Assembly (NCBI GenBank): GCA_000283575.1
Contig: AP012044.1
Coordinates: forward strand, 4,030,001 to 4,094,000
Reading direction: 5' to 3'
Source of the DNA: Oscillibacter valericigenes Sjm18-20
GTDB taxonomy: Bacteria; Bacillota; Clostridia; Oscillospirales; Oscillospiraceae
Length of the DNA stretch: 64,000 nt
Shown here: positions 42,963 to 50,132 of the stretch, piece by piece
Layout: the number at the start of each line of letters is the position of its first letter
Position numbering within the stretch: position 1 is the first letter of the stretch
Position numbers and translations under genes: made by a program
Notes under the pieces: model-generated
Database searches by the model: none
What the model saw: the letters and a program-made list of their open reading frames with translations, nothing else
What the model was told of the DNA's origin: nothing

Positions 42963-43512
42963 ATTGAAAAACCTTCTTTCTGGACAATGCCTCTTGGGAA
43001 AATGGGAACAATTCAGCTCTTGCACGGATGACTGCTTCAGAAGCGTCGTGGAGAGAATCAAATCTTCCAATTCGAATCTTCTTTTTAAACACTGTGAGTT
43101 CGGCTCTGTATTTTTGCCGATCAGGTTCCCAGTAAACCCCCAAGACTCCCGTCCGGCTTGTTGAGAGCGCTCTCATTTTGTTTTGCATGTTTTCGCTGCG
43201 ATCAGCTAAACGTAAATTGGCCTTTCGATTATCCAGTGTGTCATGATTGATGTGGTCAATCTCTGTATCTGGCAGCCCCATAATGAGACGGTGAATCCCA
43301 AGGCATTTTGTCCCATAGAGTGTCTTATCCTTGATCTGTGTCTGGCAATAAAAGCTTTGAGTTCCCGGGCAGTAGCTTGCAACCCAGCTGCCACGAATCT
43401 TACCAACCACAGGTAAGTCGGCAGTATCAATTGTACAAACTCGATTCCCGTATTTAGGGGACGCAAGCTCAATTTCGGTAACAGCTCCAATAATGGTGGT
43501 TCTGTTTCTCAC
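42949..43512 (-). CDS. HNH homing endonuclease with AP2 domain
   Basis: 187 residues. The HNH motif is TEIDHINHDTLDNRKANLRL, preceded by a histidine region CLGIHRLIMGLPD. The C-terminal part (GVLGVYWEPDRQKYRAELTV then FDSLHDASEAVIRARAELF) is an AP2 DNA-binding domain. This is the usual free-standing phage homing endonuclease architecture. It sits exactly between DUF2800 and the proline-rich gene, overlapping both by few bases, so it has inserted without breaking the operon. Its AT content is higher than the flanks. Confidence 0.92.
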   Translation of the reverse strand: MRNRTTIIGAVTEIELASPKYGNRVCTIDTADLPVVGKIRGSWVASYCPGTQSFYCQTQIKDKTLYGTKCLGIHRLIMGLPDTEIDHINHDTLDNRKANLRLADRSENMQNKMRALSTSRTGVLGVYWEPDRQKYRAELTVFKKKIRIGRFDSLHDASEAVIRARAELFPFSQEALSRKKVFQYANA

Positions 43513-44015
43513 AGCTGAGCTCCCAGTCCCCGGAGCGCCGTGGCAAAGGCCCCGTACTGCTCCTTGGGGAGCATATTCACCGCCTGAATCCCGAACTGCT
43601 GCAACAGGCCAAGAAGCTGCGGAGTCTTCCCCGCTGCCGCCAAATCTGCACCTGCTTTCGAGATCTGTTCGAGGGTGTACGCGGGGGCGGCGGTGGGCGT
43701 CACAGGAGCCATGGACGGAATCGCCGGGGTGAAGTTAGCTACCGGGGCGGTAGGTACAGCGGTCTGCGGCTGGACACCAGGCATATAGACGGGGCTGGGG
43801 GCAGAAGCCGAAACCGCAGGGGTAGGGTTTACACCAGGCACGGGTGCAACCGGCGCAGGGACGGGAGCGGGTGCGGTTTCCGGCCACTGCAACTTGACAT
43901 CCGCGCCGGACTGCGACGCCGACTTCAAGAAGTCCACGGAATCACAGAATCGCTTCATCACCTGAATATTTTCATCACTCAGGGACAGGCCCAGCGTTAA
44001 ATCAGATTTAGCCAT
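43509..44015 (-). CDS. Proline/alanine-rich phage protein
   Basis: 168 residues. The N-terminal 45 residues are polar (LGLSLSDENIQVMKRFCDSV). Then comes a 65-residue disordered P/A/V/T-rich stretch (PAPVPAPVAPVPGVNPTPAV) and a compact helical C-terminal domain (YTLEQISKAGADLAAAGKTP then GLLQQFGIQAVNMLPKEQYG). I recognise no named family. Similar disordered-plus-helical proteins occur upstream of DUF2800/DUF2815 genes in related phages, where they may assist the recombination pair. It overlaps the HNH gene by 4 bases. Confidence 0.7.
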   Translation of the reverse strand: MAKSDLTLGLSLSDENIQVMKRFCDSVDFLKSASQSGADVKLQWPETAPAPVPAPVAPVPGVNPTPAVSASAPSPVYMPGVQPQTAVPTAPVANFTPAIPSMAPVTPTAAPAYTLEQISKAGADLAAAGKTPQLLGLLQQFGIQAVNMLPKEQYGAFATALRGLGAQL

Positions 44016-44391
44016 TTTGATTTTCCTCCTTATTTTTCTTGCCCATTACATAGGCATAGATGGTCTGGTAGGTGAACCGCCGCGCGGTTGGTTTTCCGGG
44101 CAGCAGAAGGCTCTTGGTGCGGATCGCGTTATCCGCTACAATTTCTATAAGGTTCATGGATAGCCCGGTTTCATAGGCATGGATAACTTCAGCCTGGGTC
44201 TCTTTGATCTTATGGGTATTGCTGCGCTGGAACGCCCGCAGGCTGCTTTCGGGAATACAGCCGTGTTCATCTTTGGACAGCTTGTTTTCCCGCACTAAAC
44301 GAGAGACCCAGTAGGGTGAAACGCCCAGCTTCGCAGCGGCTTCCTCGCGTGTGAGCGAATCGGGCGCGTCGCGGCATTTTGTAGTCTTCAT
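44008..44391 (-). CDS. Helix-turn-helix phage protein
   Basis: 127 residues from the ATG at 44391; a GTG at 44406 is an alternative, and neither has a clear ribosome binding site. A helix-turn-helix is evident in LTREEAAAKLGVSPYWVSRL followed by VRENKLSKDEHGCIPESSLR. The middle part (HKIKETQAEVIHAYETGLSM) is helical. The protein ends KKNKEENQNG. It is a probable DNA-binding regulator of the phage early operon. Confidence 0.75.
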   Translation of the reverse strand: MKTTKCRDAPDSLTREEAAAKLGVSPYWVSRLVRENKLSKDEHGCIPESSLRAFQRSNTHKIKETQAEVIHAYETGLSMNLIEIVADNAIRTKSLLLPGKPTARRFTYQTIYAYVMGKKNKEENQNG

Positions 44392-44402
44392 CTTGACAAA
44401 TC

Positions 44403-44588
44403 TCACTTTCTGCCCAATAATGGCCGTAGATTTTCTTTACTCATGCCGCTTGTGGGACTGGTACTCTCACAGGCGGCGCTTTTTGTTTTCCTGCACACGG
44501 GGCAGATGTATTTGTGCGGGCTCGGCGCCTTTCTGGACACATTCCAGCGGTGGCGGCAGCGGGCGCAGATACGGTAACGGGGCTTCAT
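44403..44588 (-). CDS. Small zinc-ribbon phage protein
   Basis: 61 residues. CARCRHRWNVS and YICPVC give two CxxC knuckles about 17 residues apart, the pattern of a zinc ribbon. The remainder is basic and disordered. Its start overlaps the next gene's stop (ATGA), so it is translated within the operon. Role unknown; could bind RNA or DNA. Confidence 0.65.
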   Translation of the reverse strand: MKPRYRICARCRHRWNVSRKAPSPHKYICPVCRKTKSAACESTSPTSGMSKENLRPLLGRK

Positions 44589-44779
44589 GGGGACACCTCC
44601 CCGGAATCACGCCTTTTCCGAAACTCCTTGATAGCTTTGTGGTCGTGGCAATCAATAAAGTGTTTGCATGTCCTGCCTGGTTGTTTAAAAAAACCATCCA
44701 CGCAGTAAATACCGCAGATATCTTTTTTCATACGGGCAAAGTAGCAAAATGGACAACCTTCATACTTCTTTGAACCCAT
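44585..44779 (-). CDS. Small Cys/His-rich phage protein
   Basis: 64 residues from the ATG at 44779 (GGAGGTGC site); the longer frame from 44860 lies inside the PAPS-reductase gene. Cysteines in CPFCYFARMKKDICGIYC and TCKHFIDCHDH suggest a metal-binding fold. It is placed between the PAPS-reductase-like gene and the zinc-ribbon gene, overlapping both slightly. No family recognised. Confidence 0.7.
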   Translation of the reverse strand: MGSKKYEGCPFCYFARMKKDICGIYCVDGFFKQPGRTCKHFIDCHDHKAIKEFRKRRDSGEVSP

Positions 44780-45881
44780 CAAGCACCTCCTGAATTCCCT
44801 CGGGAATGTCTCTCCATCCGACGCCGATGTAATCCAATACCCGGCCCCATCCGTATTCATTTCCGTTCTCGTCCTTGCAAAGGTGGTACATCAGCACGTC
44901 CCACTCTTTGGGACTACGTTCGCGGAGCTGGTCAAACCGGTTTGGGCGCTTTTCCATATGGATTCCAAAGCCACACATACTGCAGCCAGTCCTCTGCGCC
45001 CCGGTGGTGTACAGCGTCCCATCTTCTTTTTGCTCAATCGTTCCGTAGATTTCCGGGACGGGAACTTTCAAGTCAAGGGCGAGCTGCAAAATGTCCTGCC
45101 GTTGAAAAATGGCAAATGGCGCGGAGCGAATCGTAGACGCGCCGAAGTAGTTGCACCCGTTGATTTTTAGACTCTTAGCTCTCCGCCCTCCCTCAGAAGC
45201 CATCAAGCCTAGATATGGAACGCTATGGTGCTCTTTGGCCCAGAGATCACACGGCCGTTCTTTCAGGTAATAGCAACACTTTGAGGAAACTAAAAAATCC
45301 GGTGTCCTATAGTCGGTTCCCTCGGTTTCGTTCTCATAGCCGCCGAACAGTTCCAACCACTTTTGTGACATCTTCATGCGGCTATGCTTCTGATTGCCAC
45401 CGTATTCTCCGGTTTCACCAGTAATAATGGCGTGGCGCACCGTTTTATTTTTCTCAGATGGATTTTGCAGCAGCTCAATTTTGGCCGCCAACTCTTTCGA
45501 GCGTACCGGAAAACCAAACTCCTGAATCACTTTTGCCTTCGTCCAGTAAGTTCCATCTTCTCTTTTAAGGGGCTTGATTCGCTCAACACTAAGTTGTTTA
45601 TGGATTTTCTGGATACTCGGGTCCTCTAAAGAACTGGCGCTGATACTGGGCGCTTCGATTCCAATTGATCTCAGGAAAAGCAGTAATGTGATGCTGTCCA
45701 GACCTCCGACAGAAACATGGTAGTTTAACTCCCGCCTGTCGCATTCTGCGGCAAATTCCCGTGCTCGGATTGCTGCGTATTTAACCTTGAAATCGTAGTT
45801 CATACCCATTTTTACTTGGAAATCAGCCATTTTTCGCTTTGCGTCGATGCGCTCCATGCGCTCTAAGCAATTCTCTTTCAA
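44760..45881 (-). CDS. PAPS reductase-like phage protein
   Basis: 373 residues from a TTG at 45881 with a GGAGG site; this start overlaps the 3D-protein stop. The PP-loop is NYHVSVGGLDSITLLLFLRS (SGGxDS type, with V before GG). A typical C-terminal set of cysteines follows (FLVSSKCCYYLKERPCDLWA and RTGCSMCGFGIHME). Phage-encoded members are frequent in Clostridia and may act in DNA phosphorothioation-like or tRNA sulfur chemistry, or in evading defence. The real substrate is not known. Confidence 0.88.
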   Translation of the reverse strand: MKENCLERMERIDAKRKMADFQVKMGMNYDFKVKYAAIRAREFAAECDRRELNYHVSVGGLDSITLLLFLRSIGIEAPSISASSLEDPSIQKIHKQLSVERIKPLKREDGTYWTKAKVIQEFGFPVRSKELAAKIELLQNPSEKNKTVRHAIITGETGEYGGNQKHSRMKMSQKWLELFGGYENETEGTDYRTPDFLVSSKCCYYLKERPCDLWAKEHHSVPYLGLMASEGGRRAKSLKINGCNYFGASTIRSAPFAIFQRQDILQLALDLKVPVPEIYGTIEQKEDGTLYTTGAQRTGCSMCGFGIHMEKRPNRFDQLRERSPKEWDVLMYHLCKDENGNEYGWGRVLDYIGVGWRDIPEGIQEVLDGFKEV

Positions 45882-46360
45882 TTCATATCCTCCTCCGGCC
45901 CTACCCACCAGACGGTGAGTGATTGCCGCCCGCACTGCATGGCGTAGTCATAGTCAGATGTGTAAATGTCCAGCGCATTACCCGTTACCCCGGTATCCGT
46001 TGCCCACAGCTGCTCTATGCTGCCGTCCGCGTACTGGACAAACACGTCCGAATACAGAGGGATTACAGCCGGGTCAACGGCGCAGGTCAGGTGCTCTACC
46101 ACAGGGAGCCCTGAATATGTAATGCCATAGGCCGGGTCTCCGGGCTGCTTGCCGCAGGTCTCCGAGGTGTACCACGTAACGGTGCAGTCTTCGATCTTGT
46201 TGGCCTTTTCCAGCAGGGCCGCCTCAATCTTCTGGTTTTCGTAGTCCTCCGGTATTTCCGGTTCTACTGACTTCACCGGGGTAGTTAATGCTGCCATCAC
46301 GAAGGCCACGACAAGCACCGTCGCAAGTGTGAGAACGAGCGGCGCAATTCGTTTAGTCAT
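45878..46360 (-). CDS. 3D-domain protein (cell-wall lytic type)
   Basis: 160 residues. An N-terminal membrane or signal segment (IAPLVLTLATVLVVAFVMAA) is followed by a 3D domain: CTVTWYTSETCGKQPGDPAY, CAVDPAVIPLYSDVFVQYAD, and ATDTGVTGNALDIYTSDY. The three conserved aspartates are in AVDP, ATDTG and LDIY. 3D domains resemble the catalytic part of MltA-type transglycosylases and Rpf. Such genes are common in early modules of clostridial phages. Export is expected from the signal. Confidence 0.88.
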   Translation of the reverse strand: MTKRIAPLVLTLATVLVVAFVMAALTTPVKSVEPEIPEDYENQKIEAALLEKANKIEDCTVTWYTSETCGKQPGDPAYGITYSGLPVVEHLTCAVDPAVIPLYSDVFVQYADGSIEQLWATDTGVTGNALDIYTSDYDYAMQCGRQSLTVWWVGPEEDMN

Positions 46361-46445
46361 GCACCCTCCTTTCTATGCGGACAATGATTTTGAAGAATTT
46401 GGTGGTGCAGGCACAGACACCGACGAGGGTAAAAAAGTAGATCAT
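46353..46445 (-). CDS. 30-residue membrane peptide
   Basis: Starts at 46445 with a GGGAGG site seven bases upstream and overlaps the neighbours on both sides by a few bases, as real operon genes do. Sequence MIYFFTLVGVCACTTKFFKI plus a basic tail: one short membrane helix and a positive cytoplasmic end. Its stop overlaps the 3D-protein start, for which it also provides the GGAGGG site. Confidence 0.6.
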   Translation of the reverse strand: MIYFFTLVGVCACTTKFFKIIVRIERRVHD

Positions 46446-46651
46446 GTAGCCAGCCTCCCTTTCATGAACTCCAAAAAGGCTAGTCTCGGAATCTTCACGC
46501 GGTTGCCAATCAGGATAACCGGGAAGCCCAGCAGTTCCGGCTTCTGGTGCGCTGCCACGCGGATATCGTGCGGGTCGCATTCAAGTATTGGAGCGATGTC
46601 CGCCGGAATCAGGATTTCGCGGGTGTCAGATTCAATTTGCTGCAGGGTCAT
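46442..46651 (-). CDS. Excisionase-like DNA-binding phage protein
   Basis: 69 residues. ILIPADIAPILECDPHDIRV followed by AAHQKPELLGFPVILIGNRV and KIPRLAFLEFMKG is the winged helix pattern of small phage regulators (like excisionases and Cox). It is the first gene of the leftward operon; the promoter is expected within 46652-46725, back-to-back with the plus-strand membrane protein gene. Confidence 0.75.
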   Translation of the reverse strand: MTLQQIESDTREILIPADIAPILECDPHDIRVAAHQKPELLGFPVILIGNRVKIPRLAFLEFMKGRLAT

Positions 46652-46676
46652 GCGGGCTTGTCCTCCTTTCCTAGCT

Positions 46677-46704
46677 TGTCCTTTTGCTGCGTAGGTGGTA
46701 AAAT
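46677..46704 (+). promoter_or_regulatory. Promoter for the plus-strand membrane protein gene
   Basis: TTGTCT at 46677-46682, a 16-base spacer and TAAAAT at 46699-46704, ending 22 bases before the GTG start. Good match to the vegetative consensus. Confidence 0.65.
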
Positions 46705-46726
46705 ATGGGCGAAAAGGGGTGATTTT

Positions 46727-47140
46727 GTGAATACTGATACGCTGATTGCTATTATTTCCGTGTGTTCGACGCTAGCTGTTGTTACCGCTGGGTCCGCGTT
46801 TTCCGCATGGGTCACTCAGCACGGAGAACGTAAGACGAAGCAAACTGAACTTTTCTTTGCCGAAAAAGTAAAAGCCTATTATAATTTCCTACGAATTAGT
46901 GACCAGATGATTGATCCCGACGATGATTTTCAAATAACTGCATATTCGGAAACTGCAGGTAGGGCGCTTCTTTTTTCAGGAGCGAAGACTCAGGATTTAA
47001 TCGGAAGGTACGGGAAAGCAATTGACCTTACCTTAACACTCAACAAAATTGGTAACGCATCTGCAAAAGCAGCTGCCCAAAACGTAGGAAAATTAAAGGG
47101 AGAATTGATAAAAGCAATGCAAGAAGATCTAAAGAAGTAG
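46727..47140 (+). CDS. Membrane-anchored passenger protein of the prophage
   Basis: 137 residues from a GTG at 46727 with an AAAGGGGTG site; the longer frame upstream reads through the promoter. One N-terminal membrane helix (DTLIAIISVCSTLAVVTAGS) is followed by a cytoplasmic part rich in helices (LFFAEKVKAYYNFLRISDQM). It resembles small lysogen-expressed membrane proteins. It has its own promoter, runs against the surrounding operon and is AT-rich, so it is a second moron candidate, possibly acting in superinfection exclusion. It converges with 47129-47323, overlapping by 12 bases. Confidence 0.7.
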   Translation: MNTDTLIAIISVCSTLAVVTAGSAFSAWVTQHGERKTKQTELFFAEKVKAYYNFLRISDQMIDPDDDFQITAYSETAGRALLFSGAKTQDLIGRYGKAIDLTLTLNKIGNASAKAAAQNVGKLKGELIKAMQEDLKK

Positions 47141-47323
47141 TGATAACTCTCGGATATTCACCAAAAGCATCACAGTTCCGAGAATGGTTGTCATATAAAT
47201 TGGAATGCGAATGTACGAAGGGTTGCAATTTGGGTGCCTAATGATCACCCAAGCCAGCACGCATATGTCTGCGAGATATGAGAGAGATATTACGAGGTAA
47301 ACCAACGCGCGAGGGATTGTCAT
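47129..47323 (-). CDS. Small two-helix membrane protein
   Basis: 64 residues from the ATG at 47323 (GGAAGAGG site). Two membrane helices (RALVYLVISLSYLADICVLA and IYMTTILGTVMLLVNI) are joined by a short polar loop (RHPNCNPSY). Its 3' end overlaps the convergent plus-strand membrane protein gene. No family recognised. A function in phage exclusion or membrane sensing is only a guess. Confidence 0.65.
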   Translation of the reverse strand: MTIPRALVYLVISLSYLADICVLAWVIIRHPNCNPSYIRIPIYMTTILGTVMLLVNIRELSLLL

Positions 47324-47357
47324 TCGACCTCTTCCTTTCATCCAACCTGGTCGGGCG

Positions 47358-47597
47358 TCAGCAGCTCGTCGATGACGCAGCCGTGCAGAGCTGCGACATT
47401 TGGCAGGAAATGCGGTAAGCAATATCACTTGCCAAATATTTCTTCTGACGTCCGGTGTCGCAATACGGGACCCCGTCAAGAAACCTTTGCGCGGCTCGAG
47501 GATCTTTAAACCCCAAGGCCCGCGTAGCCTGGCGAATATTGAGCATGTTTCCGTAATTTTTGCGAATGTCGGCAGCAAGCTCTTGCTTATTTGGCAT
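47358..47597 (-). CDS. Small phage DNA-binding protein
   Basis: 79 residues. MLNIRQATRALGFKDPRAAQ then RFLDGVPYCDTGRQKKYLAS has the helix-turn-helix and wing pattern of phage excisionase/Cox-like proteins. The last 15 residues (CQMSQLCTAASSTSC) look unlike the rest and may be a recent extension after a lost stop. It overlaps the next regulator by 11 bases. Confidence 0.65.
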   Translation of the reverse strand: MPNKQELAADIRKNYGNMLNIRQATRALGFKDPRAAQRFLDGVPYCDTGRQKKYLASDIAYRISCQMSQLCTAASSTSC

Positions 47598-47766
47598 ACG
47601 TACCCCCCTTTTTGCGCTCGTACTCTGCCAGCGCTTCCTCGCTGATGCGATATCCTTTTGGCATTTTTATTGCTGACAGGCGACCTTTGCGAATCCAGTC
47701 CCAAACAGTCAGGGTTTTCACGCCGTACCGGTCCGCGACCTCATCGCATCTGTACAGTTTGCTCAA
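47587..47766 (-). CDS. MerR/excisionase-type helix-turn-helix protein
   Basis: 59 residues from a TTG at 47766 (AAGGAGGTATTAC site). LYRCDEVADRYGVKTLTVWD then WIRKGRLSAIKMPKGYRISE is a classic MerR-like/excisionase winged helix. It is divergent from the cI-like repressor gene and separated from it by the operator region at 47805-47954, the expected place of a Cro- or excisionase-type early gene. Confidence 0.85.
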   Translation of the reverse strand: MSKLYRCDEVADRYGVKTLTVWDWIRKGRLSAIKMPKGYRISEEALAEYERKKGGTYAK

Positions 47767-47804
47767 AGTAATACCTCCTTTTCTGTATGAATTTATACTT
47801 GTGT

Positions 47805-47954
47805 TTACTTCGGTTTTATTATATACTTTCGGTGTCAGCAGAAGTACATACCAAATCCGAAGCACTACGCTTTTTGTTTGTGCTTGCTTATCTTTTCCGT
47901 AGCATGGCTATACTTTACTACGGTTTATTTAGCAAGTCAATAGGCAGTGCTACG
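47805..47954. promoter_or_regulatory. Candidate lysogeny operator array
   Basis: The divergent gap contains two near-identical sites, TTTACTTCGGTTTTAT (about 47808) and TTTACTACGGTTTAT (about 47914). The core CTACG occurs at 47865, 47918 and 47950, and inverted (CGTAG) at 47898. The pair CCGTAG ... CTACGG spans 47897-47923. Repeats spread over the control region of a cI-like repressor suggest its operators. Confidence 0.6.
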
Positions 47955-47996
47955 ATTTCTTATGCATTTAAACTTTTTGTGAATGGTGAACAAATT

Positions 47997-48410
47997 ATGT
48001 ATGAGATTTTTGCTAAGCTACTAGAAGAGCGCGGAGTGACACCGTATCAAGTATTTAAGGCAACCGGTGTTGCTCAGTCGTCCTTAAGCGACTGGAAAAA
48101 CGGAAAGAGCAAGCCAAAATATGAAAAAATGGTAAAGATAGCCGATTACTTTAACGTCTCTGTCAATTACCTTCTCACCGGCGAAGAAAAAGAAAACACG
48201 CCTGTCCTTAATGAAAAGGACAGGCGCGATGCCGCAAAAGAAGTTAAACGCATTATGGATGATTTAGAGAATAGCGGAGAACTGATGTTTGACGGAGTCC
48301 CCCTTTCCGATGAGGCAAGAGAATCTCTTGCAGCCGCGATGAAGCTAGGGCTTGAAGCGGCCAGACTCAAAAATAAAGAGACATATACTCCGAAAAAATA
48401 TCGGAAGTAA
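47997..48410 (+). CDS. XRE-family (cI-like) phage repressor
   Basis: 137 residues from the ATG at 47997; the long upstream extension in the same frame is operator DNA. The helix-turn-helix is ERGVTPYQVFKATGVAQSSL then SDWKNGKSKPKYEKMVKIAD. After the typical YFNVSVNYLLTGEE hinge, the C-terminal part is charged and helical (KDRRDAAKEVKRIMDDLENS). It should repress the leftward early operon. An ImmA/IrrE-type metalloprotease gene follows 13 bases later, which suggests induction by repressor cleavage. Confidence 0.92.
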   Translation: MYEIFAKLLEERGVTPYQVFKATGVAQSSLSDWKNGKSKPKYEKMVKIADYFNVSVNYLLTGEEKENTPVLNEKDRRDAAKEVKRIMDDLENSGELMFDGVPLSDEARESLAAAMKLGLEAARLKNKETYTPKKYRK

Positions 48411-48422
48411 AAGGAGTCGCGG

Positions 48423-48866
48423 ATGGACACGAAGGCAATTGCAGACAGCGTGGCCGCGAAACACGGCACAAGAAATCCGTTTTGTATTGCAGAGGACCTA
48501 GGCTTTATTGTAGTTTTTGCTCGGCTGTTTGAAACACGAGGTATGCGACAATTCGTAAAAAGGCGCGTAATATTTTATATCAACTCCGATCTGGATGAGC
48601 GGCAGCGGCAGATTGTGTGCGCTCATGAACTAGGGCACCACTTCCTTCACCGTGGTATGAATCATATTTTTATGGACAGAAACACTTGCATGGTTACAAG
48701 TAAATACGAAAATGAAGCGCATCACTTTTCTGTTGATTTGTTGTTTGACGACTGTGAACTGACTGAGTTTCTTGAACTTCCCGTATCAAAAGCAGCAGCC
48801 TATATGGGTGTCACTGATCAGCTTGCCAAATATAGGATGCAGTCTGTGGAGCCGCGTCTTTTTTAA
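48423..48866 (+). CDS. ImmA/IrrE-family metallo-endopeptidase
   Basis: 147 residues. The zinc-binding HExxH is in RQIVCAHELGHHFLHRGMNH, followed by YENEAHHFSVDLLF with the third ligand E. ImmA of ICEBs1 cleaves its repressor ImmR when DNA is damaged; the adjacency to the XRE repressor implies the same logic here. It lies in a plus-strand lysogeny operon with the repressor and small hypothetical genes. Confidence 0.92.
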   Translation: MDTKAIADSVAAKHGTRNPFCIAEDLGFIVVFARLFETRGMRQFVKRRVIFYINSDLDERQRQIVCAHELGHHFLHRGMNHIFMDRNTCMVTSKYENEAHHFSVDLLFDDCELTEFLELPVSKAAAYMGVTDQLAKYRMQSVEPRLF

Positions 48867-48883
48867 CGCGGAAGAGGACTTTT

Positions 48884-49081
48884 ATGAACATTAATGAATT
48901 GTACGAGTATGTCAGGCGGCGCACTGGTTTAGGCTGGTTTCATATCGGACTAGAAGAAGAAAAAACAGAATTCACTGAAAAGGAAGCCGAGGAAATTGCC
49001 CAATGTGTGGAGTCCGTTTGCAAGATGCAGACCAAACGCAAAGCAAAATGTAATCCAGCCGCCGAGGGCGGCAATAAATAA
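48884..49081 (+). CDS. Small hypothetical lysogeny-operon protein
   Basis: 65 residues, starting 17 bases after the protease gene with an AGAGGAC site. LYEYVRRRTGLGWFHIGLEE then KTEFTEKEAEEIAQCVESVC is soluble and acidic, and the tail is basic (KMQTKRKAKCNPAAEG). No domain recognised. Confidence 0.6.
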   Translation: MNINELYEYVRRRTGLGWFHIGLEEEKTEFTEKEAEEIAQCVESVCKMQTKRKAKCNPAAEGGNK

Positions 49082-49095
49082 GAGAGGTTATAGTG

Positions 49096-49689
49096 ATGAA
49101 AAGATTTCTTGCGGTTTTCTCTATCATGGTAATGCTTATTTCTTTGTCCGCTTGTGGAGATGCGACAAATGCATCGGCATCGAGTTCTTCCACGGGTGCG
49201 TCTTCCGTAGCTTCTTCTCAATCAGCTTCGTTGTCATCAAGCTCAGCCGAAACGAAGCCGCAAGATGTTTACGAGATTGGGGATACAGCCACACTTGGTA
49301 ATTGGAGCATTACGGTGACGGCCTGTGACTTCAAAGACAAAATAGCTGATTCGTCCGGATATGGTGAATTTACTCCCGATGAAGGAAATAAGTTTATTGT
49401 TATTTCGGCATCCGTTTCGAATAATGGAAAGCAGTCTGGAACTTTCCTCCCGTCGTTTGCAACCAACGAGGATGTAACGACGATAATTAATTATAACGAT
49501 GGGTACGAGTACCAGCTTACAAATTTAATTGGGCTTGATACTACTCTGGTTGATGCAACAATGAATTCCTTGACTTCAAAAGAAGGAATTATCGCATTTG
49601 AGGCTCCGAATTCAGTAATTACGGGGGCAGAAAGCTTAATCTTACTATTTAACTTGGGAGAGCAAAGTGTAAGCTTTTCTCTGAGATAA
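49096..49689 (+). CDS. DUF4352-like lipoprotein
   Basis: 197 residues. A lipoprotein signal peptide with the lipobox LSAC (FLAVFSIMVMLISLSACGDA) is followed by a long S/A-rich linker and a beta-rich domain (IGDTATLGNWSITVTACDFK, then KFIVISASVSNNGKQSG and GIIAFEAPNSVITGAESLIL) that fits DUF4352 (TlpA/MPT63-like immunoglobulin fold). It lies in the lysogen-expressed block, so it may be a lysogenic-conversion surface protein, for example blocking a second phage at the cell surface. Confidence 0.82.
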   Translation: MKRFLAVFSIMVMLISLSACGDATNASASSSSTGASSVASSQSASLSSSSAETKPQDVYEIGDTATLGNWSITVTACDFKDKIADSSGYGEFTPDEGNKFIVISASVSNNGKQSGTFLPSFATNEDVTTIINYNDGYEYQLTNLIGLDTTLVDATMNSLTSKEGIIAFEAPNSVITGAESLILLFNLGEQSVSFSLR

Positions 49690-49761
49690 AAACTAAAATT
49701 CATTCCTTTCATAGTAATCTCGCCGCCGCCGGGCGGAAATAAATAGAAGGAAGATGCTTTT

Positions 49762-50025
49762 ATGGGATTTATGGACAAGGCACGCGAAGAATCATCCTAT
49801 TCTGTTGCTTCTGGGAACGATCAGCCGTATGTCGTTTTGCAGGTGACACTGAAAGAAAAATTTATTGGCACTGGCTCTGGCAATCTGACGGAATTAGAAA
49901 ATGTAATCAATAAGCAGGCAGCAAAGGGATACCGTCTCCATACCATTACAACGGCGTCGGCGCAAAGCGGCGGACTTCTTGGCGGTGACCGCATTCAGGC
50001 CACGCTTGTGTTTGAGCGCATATAA
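49762..50025 (+). CDS. DUF4177-like protein
   Basis: 87 residues with an AGAAGGAAG site. QPYVVLQVTLKEKFIGTGSG then LTELENVINKQAAKGYRLHT and QATLVFERI match the DUF4177 pattern (short, beta-alpha-beta-beta). The role of the family is unknown. It precedes the integrase in the lysogeny block. Confidence 0.8.
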   Translation: MGFMDKAREESSYSVASGNDQPYVVLQVTLKEKFIGTGSGNLTELENVINKQAAKGYRLHTITTASAQSGGLLGGDRIQATLVFERI

Positions 50026-50132
50026 ATAAAAAACCGCCCCCGGTGTTGTAGCACCAGAGGCGGCCTATGAGGGTGATAGGTTTGACGGCCATATCACCCT
50101 TTGATCTTACCAAAGATTGGAGGAAAAAGCAA

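Noticed and set aside
50031..50066. Hairpin CCGCC/GGCGG before the integrase as a terminator of the lysogeny operon
   Set aside because: Its T run is on the wrong side for the plus strand and the stem has internal mismatches; not listed as a terminator.
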